In this document: positions 32,213 to 40,285 of the stretch, in pieces | Position numbering within the stretch: the stretch's first letter is position 1 | Layout of the letters: each line of letters begins with the position of its first letter | Position numbers and translations under genes: made by a program | Notes under the pieces: model-generated | Seen by the model: the letters and a program-made list of their open reading frames with translations, nothing else | Databases searched by the model: none | What the model was told of the DNA's origin: nothing | Source of the DNA: CAZJBP01 sp964544115 | GTDB lineage: Bacteria > Verrucomicrobiota > Kiritimatiellia > UBA8416 > JADHWI01 | Assembly: GCA_964544115.1 (NCBI GenBank) | Contig: CAZJBP010000002.1 | Coordinates: 1-51,861 of the forward strand | Direction: 5' to 3' | Length of the DNA stretch: 51,861 nt

Positions 32213-32631
32213 CAGAACTTCCCTGCGATGATGTTGTCCGCGTCCGCCTCAGGCGGCGGCGACTCCGCCCGGTCGGTGCCCTTCGAGTAGAGTTTGTAGG
32301 ACTTGCGATTGGCGGAGGGGATGTAGCGATAGGCTTGACCCCACGGGTCGAGGAAGGTGAAGCCGTCGCGGATGTAGGTCACCAGGTTGTTCGTCCAGGT
32401 GGGCCCGGGGGGAAGGGTGCCGACATCCATCTGGTAGTTGACCAGCGCCGTGCGGATCGTCTCGATGTCCGCCTTGGTCTTGGCCTCCAGGTTGGCCCGG
32501 TGCGCGTAGGCCACCACGCCCAGAATCATGGCCATCAGGATGCCAATGATGAGGATCACGGCCAGCAATTCAATGAGCGTGAAGCCCGACGCTGACCGAT
32601 TCACGCCCCGCACTGAACCTCGCGCTGCCAT
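32212..32631 (-). CDS. Major pseudopilin GspG-like protein, first gene of the operon
   Basis: The protein has about 139 residues from the ATG at 32631, which follows GGAAGGGG at good spacing; an ATG at 32658 is inside the promoter -10 region and can be excluded. The prepilin site is SASG^FTLIELLAVILIIGILMAM. The mature part has the GspG pattern: KADIETIRTALVNYQMDVGT, PPGPTWTNN and DPWGQAYRYIPS, followed by a C-terminal Asp-rich ADADNI segment that fits the calcium-binding loop of major pseudopilins. It would form the body of a type II secretion pseudopilus. No gspD, E, F, L or M genes are in the window. Confidence 0.85.
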   Translation of the reverse strand: MAARGSVRGVNRSASGFTLIELLAVILIIGILMAMILGVVAYAHRANLEAKTKADIETIRTALVNYQMDVGTLPPGPTWTNNLVTYIRDGFTFLDPWGQAYRYIPSANRKSYKLYSKGTDRAESPPPEADADNIIAGKF

Positions 32632-32656
32632 GCCACACCCCTTCCTTGACGCCCCC

Positions 32657-32686
32657 ACTATAGGATAGGCCGGCGAGCGGAGTCAA
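32657..32686 (-). promoter_or_regulatory. Sigma-70-type promoter of the pseudopilin operon
   Basis: On the minus strand, TTGACT (-35; complement of 32681-32686) and TATAGT (-10; complement of 32657-32662) are separated by 18 bases. The predicted start near 32650 gives a leader of about 20 bases before the ATG at 32631. This is the best consensus promoter in the window. Confidence 0.75.
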
Positions 32687-32716
32687 CGCGGCCACCGTAA
32701 AGATTCAGTAAAGGGT

Positions 32717-32859
32717 GAGATTCCTCACTGCGCTCGGGATGACACGTTCCCGAATGGGGCTTCGCGACGACCATGAGATCCCTCACTGCGTTCGGGATGA
32801 CCAAATCGCCCTTTGGCCGCTCGATCCAGCCGTGTCATCCCGAACGCAGTGAGGGATCT
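32717..32859 (+). mobile_element. Composite hairpin repeat element E5 (left of the GIY-YIG gene)
   Basis: The element is 143 bases with three units: 32717-32744 and 32775-32801 in one orientation and 32833-32859 inverted. Inner pairs are G.T, A:T and A:T. The last unit supplies the final codons (DPSLRSG) and the stop of the GIY-YIG gene. The element lies just upstream of the pseudopilin operon promoter. Confidence 0.78.
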
Positions 32860-33200
32860 CCCTTGTTCCAGCCCTCGGCCTTGTGCCACCCCTGGGCTGG
32901 CGCCGGGCCCAAGCCAAGGATGGTTTCGCCCAGGTCCGCCCACGCCGGGTTGTCCCGCTCGATCAAGGCCACCTTCTTCTCCCTCCGCCAGCCCTTCAGT
33001 TGCTTCTCCCGCGCGATGGCGTCCCGGATGTCATTAAAACGCCCGAAATACACAAGCCGGCTCAGGTTGTATCGGCAGGTAAATCCGTCGACTTCGGCCG
33101 CACGGTGCTGGGAGACGCGCCGCACAAGGCTGTTGGTCACCCCGACATACAGCGTCGAATGACCTTTGTTGGTCATGATGTAGACGTAGTACTCGGACAT
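32835..33200 (-). CDS. Single-domain GIY-YIG nuclease
   Basis: The 121-residue protein is a GIY-YIG domain: YYVYIMTNKGHSTLYVGVT (residues 4-22) carries the two signature strands, Arg27/Arg28 the conserved arginine region and Glu65 in IAREKQLKGWRREKK the likely metal ligand. The family ranges from UvrC and homing endonucleases to stand-alone proteins of unknown role. The start ATG at 33200 follows a GGGGGG ribosome-binding sequence. The core ends near residue 90, and the tail is extended into a hairpin repeat unit that provides the last seven residues and the TGA. Complete repeat elements lie on both sides, each with three units. The association suggests, but does not prove, that this nuclease acts on the repeat hairpins. 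Confidence 0.85.
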   Translation of the reverse strand: MSEYYVYIMTNKGHSTLYVGVTNSLVRRVSQHRAAEVDGFTCRYNLSRLVYFGRFNDIRDAIAREKQLKGWRREKKVALIERDNPAWADLGETILGLGPAPAQGWHKAEGWNKGDPSLRSG

Positions 33201-33225
33201 GCGACCCCCTTGCGTCCCTGTCGCG

Positions 33226-33376
33226 GAGATCCCTCGCTACGCTCGGGATGACACGCTGCTTGGTCTATGGCGGCGCCCTCTTCCAGATCCCTCGCTGCGC
33301 TCGGGATGACCCTTGCGCCTGTCGCCGTCCGGGGGCCGTTCACGGCCGCCGTCATCCCGAGCGCAGCGAGGGATCT
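33226..33376 (+). mobile_element. Composite hairpin repeat element E6 (right of the GIY-YIG gene)
   Basis: The element is 151 bases with three full units: 33226-33253 and 33285-33310 in one orientation and 33351-33376 inverted. All have a G:C inner pair; the first has a GTA loop, the others GCA. The right end directly abuts the stop codon of the neighbouring gene (33377-33379). Confidence 0.78.
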
Positions 33377-34204
33377 CTACTTGCCGGCCGTCGTCTTCCG
33401 GAACACGTACAGCAGGTTCGGTTCGCAGACCACGTACAGGTTGCCCGCCTCGTCCAGCGCGACGCCTTCGGGCTGTTTCAGGTCTGCCTTCAGGCCGGCG
33501 TGGCCTGCGCTGAGTTCCAGGCGGGCCACTTCCCTGCCGTCCGGCGTGCACTCGACGAGGCAGTGCGACTCGTCTGAAAGCACCAGCAGATGCCCTTTTG
33601 GCGCGTCGTAGAACACCGCCGACACGTCGCTTATGCCCATCGCGCGGGCCTCCAGATCCCACGGGTGGGTGATGACCGCCGCCTGCCGGCCATCCCACCG
33701 CACCTCGTACGCCCGCCGCGGGTCCTTCTCCTTGACGATGAAGTACCGGCCGCCGGTCGTGTCAAACGCCACTCCCTCCAGGCCCACGTTCTTGAAGTCG
33801 ACCGGCTCGATCAGGGCGCGCGGGCAGTCCTCGTACCGGACCGTCCCGCCCACCTCGGGCATGTCGACCAGGACCAGGTTGCGCCGCCGTTCCTCGACCA
33901 CGGCGAACCGCCGCCCGCCGAGCCAGGCCAGGTCCTCGGTGTCGTTGAAGCCCGCCAGCGTGATTATCCCCTGGTAGACGCCGTTGGTGTCGGTCACGGC
34001 GACGGTGCAGTCGCCGTTGAGGATCACGTAGAGCTGCCGGGTGTCGGGCCGGTAGGCCACCCCCGATGCGTCGGCCGTCACGTTGGAGATGGCCACGGGC
34101 CCCAGGGCCAGCTGGTAGCCGGCCAGTCGCGGCGGCTCCGCGGCGGGCGAGCCGGCGGCGCAAAGAACCATCGAAAGCAGAACGGCGGCAGTCAACCTGT
34201 GCAT
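33377..34204 (-). CDS. Secreted SdiA-regulated-type beta-propeller protein
   Basis: The protein has about 275 residues from the ATG at 34204 (AAAGGGG upstream) with a signal peptide (LTAAVLLSMVLCAAGSPAAE). Repeated strands such as ASGVAYRPDTRQLYVILNG, NDTEDLAWLGGRRFAVVEE, GLEGVAFDTTGGRYFIVKEK and QPEGVALDEAGNLYVVCEPN are the pattern of SdiA-regulated/YjiK-type six-bladed propellers. Such proteins are predicted periplasmic or surface calcium-binding propellers; the biochemical role is unknown. Its TAG stop abuts repeat element E6, so an insertion there did not visibly alter the C terminus. It is transcribed divergently from tgt. Confidence 0.78.
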   Translation of the reverse strand: MHRLTAAVLLSMVLCAAGSPAAEPPRLAGYQLALGPVAISNVTADASGVAYRPDTRQLYVILNGDCTVAVTDTNGVYQGIITLAGFNDTEDLAWLGGRRFAVVEERRRNLVLVDMPEVGGTVRYEDCPRALIEPVDFKNVGLEGVAFDTTGGRYFIVKEKDPRRAYEVRWDGRQAAVITHPWDLEARAMGISDVSAVFYDAPKGHLLVLSDESHCLVECTPDGREVARLELSAGHAGLKADLKQPEGVALDEAGNLYVVCEPNLLYVFRKTTAGK

Positions 34205-34253
34205 GGACGAACCCCTTTCAAGGATGCGAGGCCCTCTGGATACCGGAGGGTAG

Positions 34254-34293
34254 GGGCGATTGTCAACCGTCAATCGGCCATCGACAATCGCCC
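34254..34293. repeat. Heptamer-based hairpin between divergent genes
   Basis: GGGCGATTGTC (34254-34264) is the perfect complement of GACAATCGCCC (34283-34293), an 11-bp stem with an 18-base loop. The stretch consists of TCAATCG-like heptamers. It lies between the divergent propeller and tgt genes, 25 bases before the tgt start. Confidence 0.75.
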
Positions 34294-34318
34294 GCCGCCT
34301 CTCTTACTCTCCCCGCCC

Positions 34319-35452
34319 ATGTCCGCCAAACCCGGAACGTTCGAACTGCTGGCCATCGACGGCGGCGCACGCCGCGGGCGCCTGTGGACCGCCCACGGCG
34401 CGATCGAGACCCCCGTCTTCATGCCCGTCGGCACGCAGGGCACGGTCAAGGCGATGTCGCCCGCCGAGCTTGAAGACCTGCAGGTTCAGATCGTGCTCGG
34501 CAACACCTACCACCTGGCCATCCGCCCCGGCGTGGAGGTGATCGAGGCCTGCGGCGGGCTGCACCGGTTCATGGGCTGGCGCCGGCCGATCCTCACGGAC
34601 AGCGGCGGCTACCAGGTGTTCAGCCTGCCCAAGCTGCGGCGCATCCGACCCAACGGCGTCGAGTTCAGCTCCCACATCGACGGCTCGCCGCTGTTCCTGG
34701 GCCCCGCCGAGGCGATGTCCATCCAGCGCCGCCTGGGGTCCGATATCGTCATGGCCTTTGACGAGTGCGCCCCCTATCCCTGCGAGCGGCTTTACGCTTG
34801 TCAAGCCGTGGAGCGAACCCTACAGTGGGCGGCCTTGTGTCGGGAGCAAACCCTCGGCGAAGGGCAGCTCTTATTTGGAATTACGCAGGGGGGTGAGCAT
34901 GCCGACCTGCGGGCGAAGTGCACGCGCGAGCTGGTGGCGATCGGCTTTGACGGGTATGCCGTCGGAGGCGTGAGCGTCGGGGAGCCGGAGCCGGTTCTGA
35001 TCAAGGGCGTTGAGGACGGTGTGGCCGACATGCCGGCCGGGCGCCCGCGGTACCTGATGGGCGTGGGGTACATGTCCCAGGTGCTGGCGGCTGTGGCACG
35101 CGGCGTCGACATGTTCGACTGCGTGATGCCCACGCGGATGGCTCGGAACGGGACGGCGTTCACGCAGCAGGGCCGCTACCCGGTGAAGGCCGGCGCGTAC
35201 CGCGTGGACACGCGGCCCGTGGAGGAGGGGTGCGGATGCTATGCCTGCCGGAATTTTACGCGGGCCTACATCCGGCATCTGCTGAACGTCGATGAGATCC
35301 TCGGCGTGCGGCTGCTGACGGTGCACAACCTGCACCGCTATATGGAGTTTATGGCTGAAGTGCGGAGCGCGATCGAGGGCGGCGGGTTCGCCGACCTGTG
35401 CGCGAAGCACGCAACGTTGAAGGGAGAGACGCGATGTCCGGTGAATTCCTGA
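34319..35452 (+). CDS. tgt: Queuine tRNA-ribosyltransferase
   Basis: The protein has 377 residues from the ATG at 34319; the open frame extends further upstream but conserved sequence begins here. TGT exchanges guanine-34 for the queuosine precursor in tRNAs with GUN anticodons. Landmarks are PVFMPVGTQGTVKAM, GNTYHLAIRPG, LTDSGGYQVFSL (catalytic-base Asp), FGITQGG, GGVSVGEP, RYLMGVGY, VARGVDMFDCVMPTRMARNG (nucleophile Asp) and the zinc site CGCYACRNF with a downstream His. It heads the tgt-yajC-secDF-recJ unit and overlaps yajC by 19 bases. A tRNA-Asp with a GTC anticodon, a normal TGT substrate, is encoded further downstream. Confidence 0.96.
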   Translation: MSAKPGTFELLAIDGGARRGRLWTAHGAIETPVFMPVGTQGTVKAMSPAELEDLQVQIVLGNTYHLAIRPGVEVIEACGGLHRFMGWRRPILTDSGGYQVFSLPKLRRIRPNGVEFSSHIDGSPLFLGPAEAMSIQRRLGSDIVMAFDECAPYPCERLYACQAVERTLQWAALCREQTLGEGQLLFGITQGGEHADLRAKCTRELVAIGFDGYAVGGVSVGEPEPVLIKGVEDGVADMPAGRPRYLMGVGYMSQVLAAVARGVDMFDCVMPTRMARNGTAFTQQGRYPVKAGAYRVDTRPVEEGCGCYACRNFTRAYIRHLLNVDEILGVRLLTVHNLHRYMEFMAEVRSAIEGGGFADLCAKHATLKGETRCPVNS

Positions 35453-35787
35453 CAGTGGCCATGGCCGGTGGACCGGCGGCGCAGGGCGGCGGCGGGAGCA
35501 GCCTCGGCATGATGCTGCCGATGCTGATCATCTTCGCCATCATGTATTTCATGCTCATCCGTCCGCAGCAGCGCAAGGAGAAGGAGCGCCAGAAGATGAT
35601 CACGGCCGTCAAGAGCGGCGACCGCGTGCTCTTTGGCGGCGGCATCCTGGGGACGATCGCGAACGTCAAGGAGACCACGTTCGTGGTCAAGATCGCGGAC
35701 AGTGTGAAGGTGGAAGTGCTGCGCGCCAGCGTGCAGCGGGTGCTCGACAAGGGCGAAAAGGCTGACGGCGAAGCCAACGTGGAATAA
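35434..35787 (+). CDS. yajC: Preprotein translocase accessory subunit YajC
   Basis: The protein has 117 residues from the ATG at 35434, preceded by AGGGAGAG and overlapping the end of tgt. It has one N-terminal transmembrane helix (MMLPMLIIFAIMYFMLIRP) followed by the YajC signature QQRKEKERQKMITAVKSGDRV and the small beta domain LFGGGILGTIANVKETTFVV. YajC forms part of the SecDF-YajC complex that helps late steps of Sec export. The tgt-yajC-secD-secF order is the classical bacterial arrangement. A frame extending 12 codons upstream is not conserved. Confidence 0.95.
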   Translation: MSGEFLTVAMAGGPAAQGGGGSSLGMMLPMLIIFAIMYFMLIRPQQRKEKERQKMITAVKSGDRVLFGGGILGTIANVKETTFVVKIADSVKVEVLRASVQRVLDKGEKADGEANVE

Positions 35788-35845
35788 GACGGTGGATGCG
35801 TTCATGCCCCGCGGGAGCAGGGGCGGGACGCTCAGAGGACAAGCC

Positions 35846-38362
35846 ATGGACAGGAATACGCTGATCAAGTGGTTGCTTACGGCAGGTCTGCTGGCGGGGT
35901 CGCTGGCACTGGTGACGCCGCCGAGTGAGAAGATCCGGCTGGGGCTGGACCTGAAGGGCGGCACGAGCTTCGTCGTCAAGATCGACGACGAGGGCGTTCG
36001 CCGCGACATCCTTGCCCAGCGGCCCGAGGCCACCGAGGAAGAGGTGACCGCGGCCGCCGCGGAGGCGCTGAAGGGGGCGCAGGAGCGCGCCCTGGAGGTG
36101 CTCCGCAACCGCATCGACAACCTCGGCATTGCCGAGCCGGTGATCTACCCGTCGTCGGATAACCGCATCACCATCCAGCTGCCCGGCGTGGACGAGAAGA
36201 AGCGCAAGGAGGCCGAGGACAGCATCCACCGGGTGGCCTTCCTCGAGTTCCGCATGGTCCACGAGAACAACGACGCCCTGACCTCGGCCCTGTTCGAGAA
36301 AGGGCTCGTGCCGGAAGGCTACCGCATCGAGCAGGTCGGCGGTCAGTCGGTTTACGTCGAGGACAAGGCGTTCCCCGACAGCCAGCGCGATGAAGTGTGG
36401 AAGGCCAAGGTCGGCCGCTTCCACACGCCGGACGCCAACTACGAACTGCTGGTTGAGAAGCAGCAGCGCGAAGGGCGCACCGCGTACCTCCCGCGCTTCG
36501 TCAAGCGCCGCCACGAGCTGTCGGGCGAATACCTGAAGAACGCGAAGGTGGATTACCAGCAGATGGGCCAGCCGGTTGTCCTGCTGGAGTTCGACGCCAA
36601 GGGCGCCAAGATGTTCTACCGCGTGACCTCGGCCTACGCCCCCGGCGGCAGCAGCAACACGGACCCGAACCGCTCCCGTCAGCTGGCCATCGTGCTGGAC
36701 GGCACGCTCTACTCGGCGCCGGCCATTCGCGAGGCGATCGCCGGCGGCAAGGCCGAGATCAGCGGAAGCTTCACCGTTCCCGAAGCCACGCTGCTGAGCA
36801 ACATCCTGCGCGCCGGCTCGCTGCCCGCGCCGGTGAAGGTGATCGAGCGGCGCGTCGTCGACCCGACCCTGGGCGCCGACTCGATCAAGAGCGGCATCAG
36901 CGCCGGCCTCTACGGCTGCGGCGCGATCGTGGTGCTCATGGCCGGCTACTATCTTCTGCCCGGCCTGCTGGCCAGTCTGGCGCTCCTGCTCAACGTGCTG
37001 TTACTCCCGATCGGCATGATCGCCGTGGCCGGCATCCTGGACGTGTTCTCCGGCGGGGGCGGCGCCGCGTCGGGCATCGCCCTGCCGGTGCTCACGCTGC
37101 CGGGCATCGCGGGCATCGCGCTCAGCATCGGCATGGCCGTGGACGCCAACGTGCTGATCTTCGAGCGCATCCGCGAGGAGTTGCGCGCGGGCAAGACCTT
37201 CGGAGGGGCGATCCAGGCGGGCTACCAGCGCGCCTTCACCGCGATCTTCGACTCCAACGTGACGACGATCATCACCGCGGCCATTCTCTTCGTTCTCGGC
37301 TCCGGGCCCGTGCGCGGGTACGCCGTGACCCTGGCCGCCGGCCTGCTGGTCAGCATGTTCACGGCCGTGGTGGTGACTCGCCTGTGCTTCGACGCGATCG
37401 GCAAGAAGTCCACGGACCTGAAGCTCCTGCGGATGATGCAGCTCTTCAGCGAGTCGAAGATCGACTTCATGAAGTGGTGGAAGCCCGCGCTGACGGTCTC
37501 CCTGGTGATCATCATCGGGGCGTGGGCCGTCATGACAACGCGCGGCATGCAGAACGTTCGCAAGGTGTTCGGTGTGGACTTTACCGGCGGATCGGCCGTG
37601 AGCATGGGCTTCGAACAGCGCGTTGAGGTGGATGCCATGCGCGCCGCCCTGAGTGAAGCCGGCGTCAATGACGCCATGATCCAGTACCAGGGTGTCAAGG
37701 GAGGCGGGGATGAGGGGCTTCAGCTCAAGGTCGGCAGCGCCGAAGACGGCGCCCTGGCGGCCAAGACGCTGGCCGAGAAATTTCCCCAGGCCGGGTTCAA
37801 GGTTCTGCAGGAGGACGACGTGGGGCCCCAAGTGGGCGGCGAGCTGAAGCGCAAGGCCATGTGGGCGATGCTCTGGTCGCTGGTGGCGATGGTGATCTAC
37901 ATCTCCTGGCGGTTCGAATTCGGCTTTGCGCTCGGCGCCGTGGTCGCTCTGTTCCACGACGTGCTGATCACGGCCGGCATCATCCACCTGATGGGCTTCC
38001 AGATCAGCCTGACCGTTGTGGCGGCCCTGATGACCATCGTCGGTTACTCGGTCAACGACACGATCGTGATCTTTGACCGCATCCGCGAGGACCTGCGCCT
38101 GATCCGCAACAAGAGCTTCCTCGACATCTGCAACCTGAGCATGAACCAGACGCTCTCGCGCACGATCCTGACGAACTTCCTGACGTTCGTGTCGGTGCTG
38201 TGCCTGGTGGCGTTCGGCGGGAGCACGCTGAGGGACTTCTCGGTGACGATGTTCATCGGCATGATCGCGGGCACGTACTCGACGATGTATATCGCCACGC
38301 CCGTCGTCCTGCTCTGGTACCGCTTCAAGACGCCGGACCTGGGGTCGAAGAGCGCCGGCTGA
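35846..38362 (+). CDS. secDF: Fused SecD-SecF protein-export membrane protein
   Basis: The protein has about 838 residues from the ATG at 35846 (AGAGGA upstream); a GTG at 35792 is also possible. The SecD half (about 1-540) opens with LLTAGLLAGSLALVTPP and GLDLKGGTSFVV. It has the P1 periplasmic domain, LPAPVKVIERRVVDPTLG, and VDANVLIFERIREELRAGK in TM4. The SecF half (about 545-838) opens at ESKIDFMKWWKPAL and shows FGVDFTGGSAVSM and VGYSVNDTIVIFDRIRED. SecDF uses the proton gradient to pull exported proteins across the inner membrane. Fusion of the two is common in Gram-positives, Bacteroidetes and PVC bacteria. The conserved TM acidic residues for proton transfer are present in the motifs quoted. 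Confidence 0.95.
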   Translation: MDRNTLIKWLLTAGLLAGSLALVTPPSEKIRLGLDLKGGTSFVVKIDDEGVRRDILAQRPEATEEEVTAAAAEALKGAQERALEVLRNRIDNLGIAEPVIYPSSDNRITIQLPGVDEKKRKEAEDSIHRVAFLEFRMVHENNDALTSALFEKGLVPEGYRIEQVGGQSVYVEDKAFPDSQRDEVWKAKVGRFHTPDANYELLVEKQQREGRTAYLPRFVKRRHELSGEYLKNAKVDYQQMGQPVVLLEFDAKGAKMFYRVTSAYAPGGSSNTDPNRSRQLAIVLDGTLYSAPAIREAIAGGKAEISGSFTVPEATLLSNILRAGSLPAPVKVIERRVVDPTLGADSIKSGISAGLYGCGAIVVLMAGYYLLPGLLASLALLLNVLLLPIGMIAVAGILDVFSGGGGAASGIALPVLTLPGIAGIALSIGMAVDANVLIFERIREELRAGKTFGGAIQAGYQRAFTAIFDSNVTTIITAAILFVLGSGPVRGYAVTLAAGLLVSMFTAVVVTRLCFDAIGKKSTDLKLLRMMQLFSESKIDFMKWWKPALTVSLVIIIGAWAVMTTRGMQNVRKVFGVDFTGGSAVSMGFEQRVEVDAMRAALSEAGVNDAMIQYQGVKGGGDEGLQLKVGSAEDGALAAKTLAEKFPQAGFKVLQEDDVGPQVGGELKRKAMWAMLWSLVAMVIYISWRFEFGFALGAVVALFHDVLITAGIIHLMGFQISLTVVAALMTIVGYSVNDTIVIFDRIREDLRLIRNKSFLDICNLSMNQTLSRTILTNFLTFVSVLCLVAFGGSTLRDFSVTMFIGMIAGTYSTMYIATPVVLLWYRFKTPDLGSKSAG

Positions 38363-38411
38363 GGCGGACGGCGACAAACCGGAGCGCCCGCGCTCCGATG
38401 CGGGGGCAAGC

Positions 38412-40160
38412 ATGCCGCTGGGGCTGCAGCCTGGGTGGCGCACCGTGGCGGCCGATGCCGCGCAGTCCGAGACGCTGGCGCGGGCTCTTGGCGTGCCGCG
38501 CCCTCTGGCGTCCGTTCTGGTGGCCCGCGGCTTCGGCGTTGAGTCTGCCGCCCGCGACTTTCTTTCGCCCCGCCTGAGCCGCCTGACGGACCCGTTCCTG
38601 ATCGCCGGCATGGAGCCGGCCGCCGAGCGCCTCGCGCGGGCCGTGCGGGAGCGCGAGCCGGTCACCGTGTTCGGCGACTACGACGTGGACGGCGTGACCG
38701 GAACGGCCCTGCTGGTGGGCGTCCTGTCGCGCCTCGGCGTGCCGGTGACCCCCTTCCTGCCCGAGCGCGCCCTCGAGGGCTACGGGTTCACCCCGGCTGC
38801 GCTGAGCCGTTGCCTGGCCGTGCGGCGCGCGTCGCTGCTGGTGACGGTCGACTGCGGCATGAACGCCGTGGAGACCGCTGCCGCGGCCCGCGCCCTCGGC
38901 GTCGACGTGATCGTGACCGACCACCATGAGCCGGAGCCGTCCTCCGAGGGCGCGGCGTTCGTCCGGGTCAACCCCAAGCTCGGCTGCCCGACCGGATGCG
39001 AGGCCCTGTCCGGCGTGGGGGTGGCGTTCAAGCTGTGTCACGCCCTGCTCAAGCGCCTGCGGGCCGATCCCTCCGGCCCGGTGCGCGAGGCGCTGGAAGC
39101 GATCGACCTGCGCGAGGTGCTGGGCCTAGTGGCCCTCGGCACGGTGTGCGATATCGTGCCGCTGACCGGCGAGAACCGCACGCTCGTGCGGCACGGGCTG
39201 GACCGGATCAACGCGGGCGGCCATCCGGGCGTGGCGGCGCTGTGCCGTACGGCCGGCATCGGCGGGCGCGTGTTCGGCTACCACCTGGGGTTCCAGCTGG
39301 GCCCGCGCCTGAATGCGGCCGGCCGCCTCGGCAGCGCCGACCCGGCGCTGGAACTGCTGCTCACCTCCGACGCGGCCCGCGCGACCGAACTGTCGGAGGA
39401 CCTCGACGCGGCCAACCGCGAGCGCCAGCAGATCGAACATGCCATCTTGGAGGAAGCGCTGTCCGAGACGGAGCGCGCCTTCGCGGAGGATCCGCCGTTC
39501 GGCCTGGTGGTCGGGCGGGAAGGGTGGGACGTCGGCGTGGTCGGCATCGTGGCGGCGCGCCTGTGCCGCCGCTATCACCGGCCGGCGGTCGTCGTGGCGT
39601 TCGGCCCGGATGGCACCGGGCGCGGGTCGTGCCGCAGCATTCCGGGCGTGGACATCGTATCGCTGCTGGGCGAGTGCGCGGAACACCTGGCGAGCTATGG
39701 CGGCCACAAGATGGCGGCGGGGGTGTCTCTTCCGCGCCAGGCGTTCGACCGCTTTCGCGACGCGTTCGCCGCGGCGTGCCGGCAGCGCCTGGGGCAGGCC
39801 GACCTGCGCCCGGTGCAGGACGTGGACGCGTGGCTGAGCCACCTTGGCGAGGCTGACGAGCGGCTGATGGCCGGGGTGGAGCAGCTGGAGCCGGTCGGAG
39901 CCGGCAACCCATCGCCGGTGTGGGGCGTGAGGGGCGTTCGGCCCGTCGGCCCCGTGCGCCGGGTCGGGCGCGACGGGGCGCACGTGAAGCTGGTGCTTGC
40001 CGGAGGGGCGACGCAGATGGACGGCATCGCCTTCAACGCCGGGTCGAAGGAGCTTCCCGAGGGCCCGCTGGACGTGCTGTTTGAGCTGGATCGCAATGAC
40101 TTCAACGGGCGTCGAGCCCTGCAGCTGCGCGTGAAGGACTGGCGCCCCTCCGCCGGCTGA
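38412..40160 (+). CDS. recJ: Single-stranded-DNA-specific exonuclease RecJ
   Basis: The 582-residue protein carries DHH-family motifs: VFGDYDVDGVTGTALL (motif I), VDCGMN, VTDHHEPE (motif III, DHH), LGTVCDIVPL (motif IV). LGPRLNAAGRLG and SYGGHKMAAG (DHHA1 domain) complete the catalytic core, and a C-terminal OB-fold region follows (residues about 460-580: VRPVGPVRRVGRDGAHVKL). RecJ is a 5'-3' exonuclease on single-stranded DNA used in RecF-pathway recombination and mismatch repair. The start ATG at 38412 is 49 bases after the secDF stop, with GGGGG upstream. Size and motif order are normal. Confidence 0.96.
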   Translation: MPLGLQPGWRTVAADAAQSETLARALGVPRPLASVLVARGFGVESAARDFLSPRLSRLTDPFLIAGMEPAAERLARAVREREPVTVFGDYDVDGVTGTALLVGVLSRLGVPVTPFLPERALEGYGFTPAALSRCLAVRRASLLVTVDCGMNAVETAAAARALGVDVIVTDHHEPEPSSEGAAFVRVNPKLGCPTGCEALSGVGVAFKLCHALLKRLRADPSGPVREALEAIDLREVLGLVALGTVCDIVPLTGENRTLVRHGLDRINAGGHPGVAALCRTAGIGGRVFGYHLGFQLGPRLNAAGRLGSADPALELLLTSDAARATELSEDLDAANRERQQIEHAILEEALSETERAFAEDPPFGLVVGREGWDVGVVGIVAARLCRRYHRPAVVVAFGPDGTGRGSCRSIPGVDIVSLLGECAEHLASYGGHKMAAGVSLPRQAFDRFRDAFAAACRQRLGQADLRPVQDVDAWLSHLGEADERLMAGVEQLEPVGAGNPSPVWGVRGVRPVGPVRRVGRDGAHVKLVLAGGATQMDGIAFNAGSKELPEGPLDVLFELDRNDFNGRRALQLRVKDWRPSAG

Positions 40161-40285
40161 CGGCCTTGATGCGCGCAAGCGCAAGGGCTCGGGGCGCGAC
40201 GAGGTCTACGGGCCCGTTCAGAATGAATGGCCGGCGGCATCCGCTCACCCAACGGCCTTGCGCACGTCAGCCATGTCCTGCCTCT

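Noticed and set aside
32632..32658. Upstream ATG of the GspG-like gene
   Set aside because: It lies within the -10 box of the operon promoter, so it would not be on the mRNA.
28717..33376. CRISPR array
   Set aside because: Repeats occur in both orientations, with irregular spacing, and lie inside coding sequences; no cas genes are present.
33590..34318. Upstream extension of tgt
   Set aside because: It is antisense to the propeller gene and crosses a hairpin repeat; conserved TGT sequence begins at 34319.
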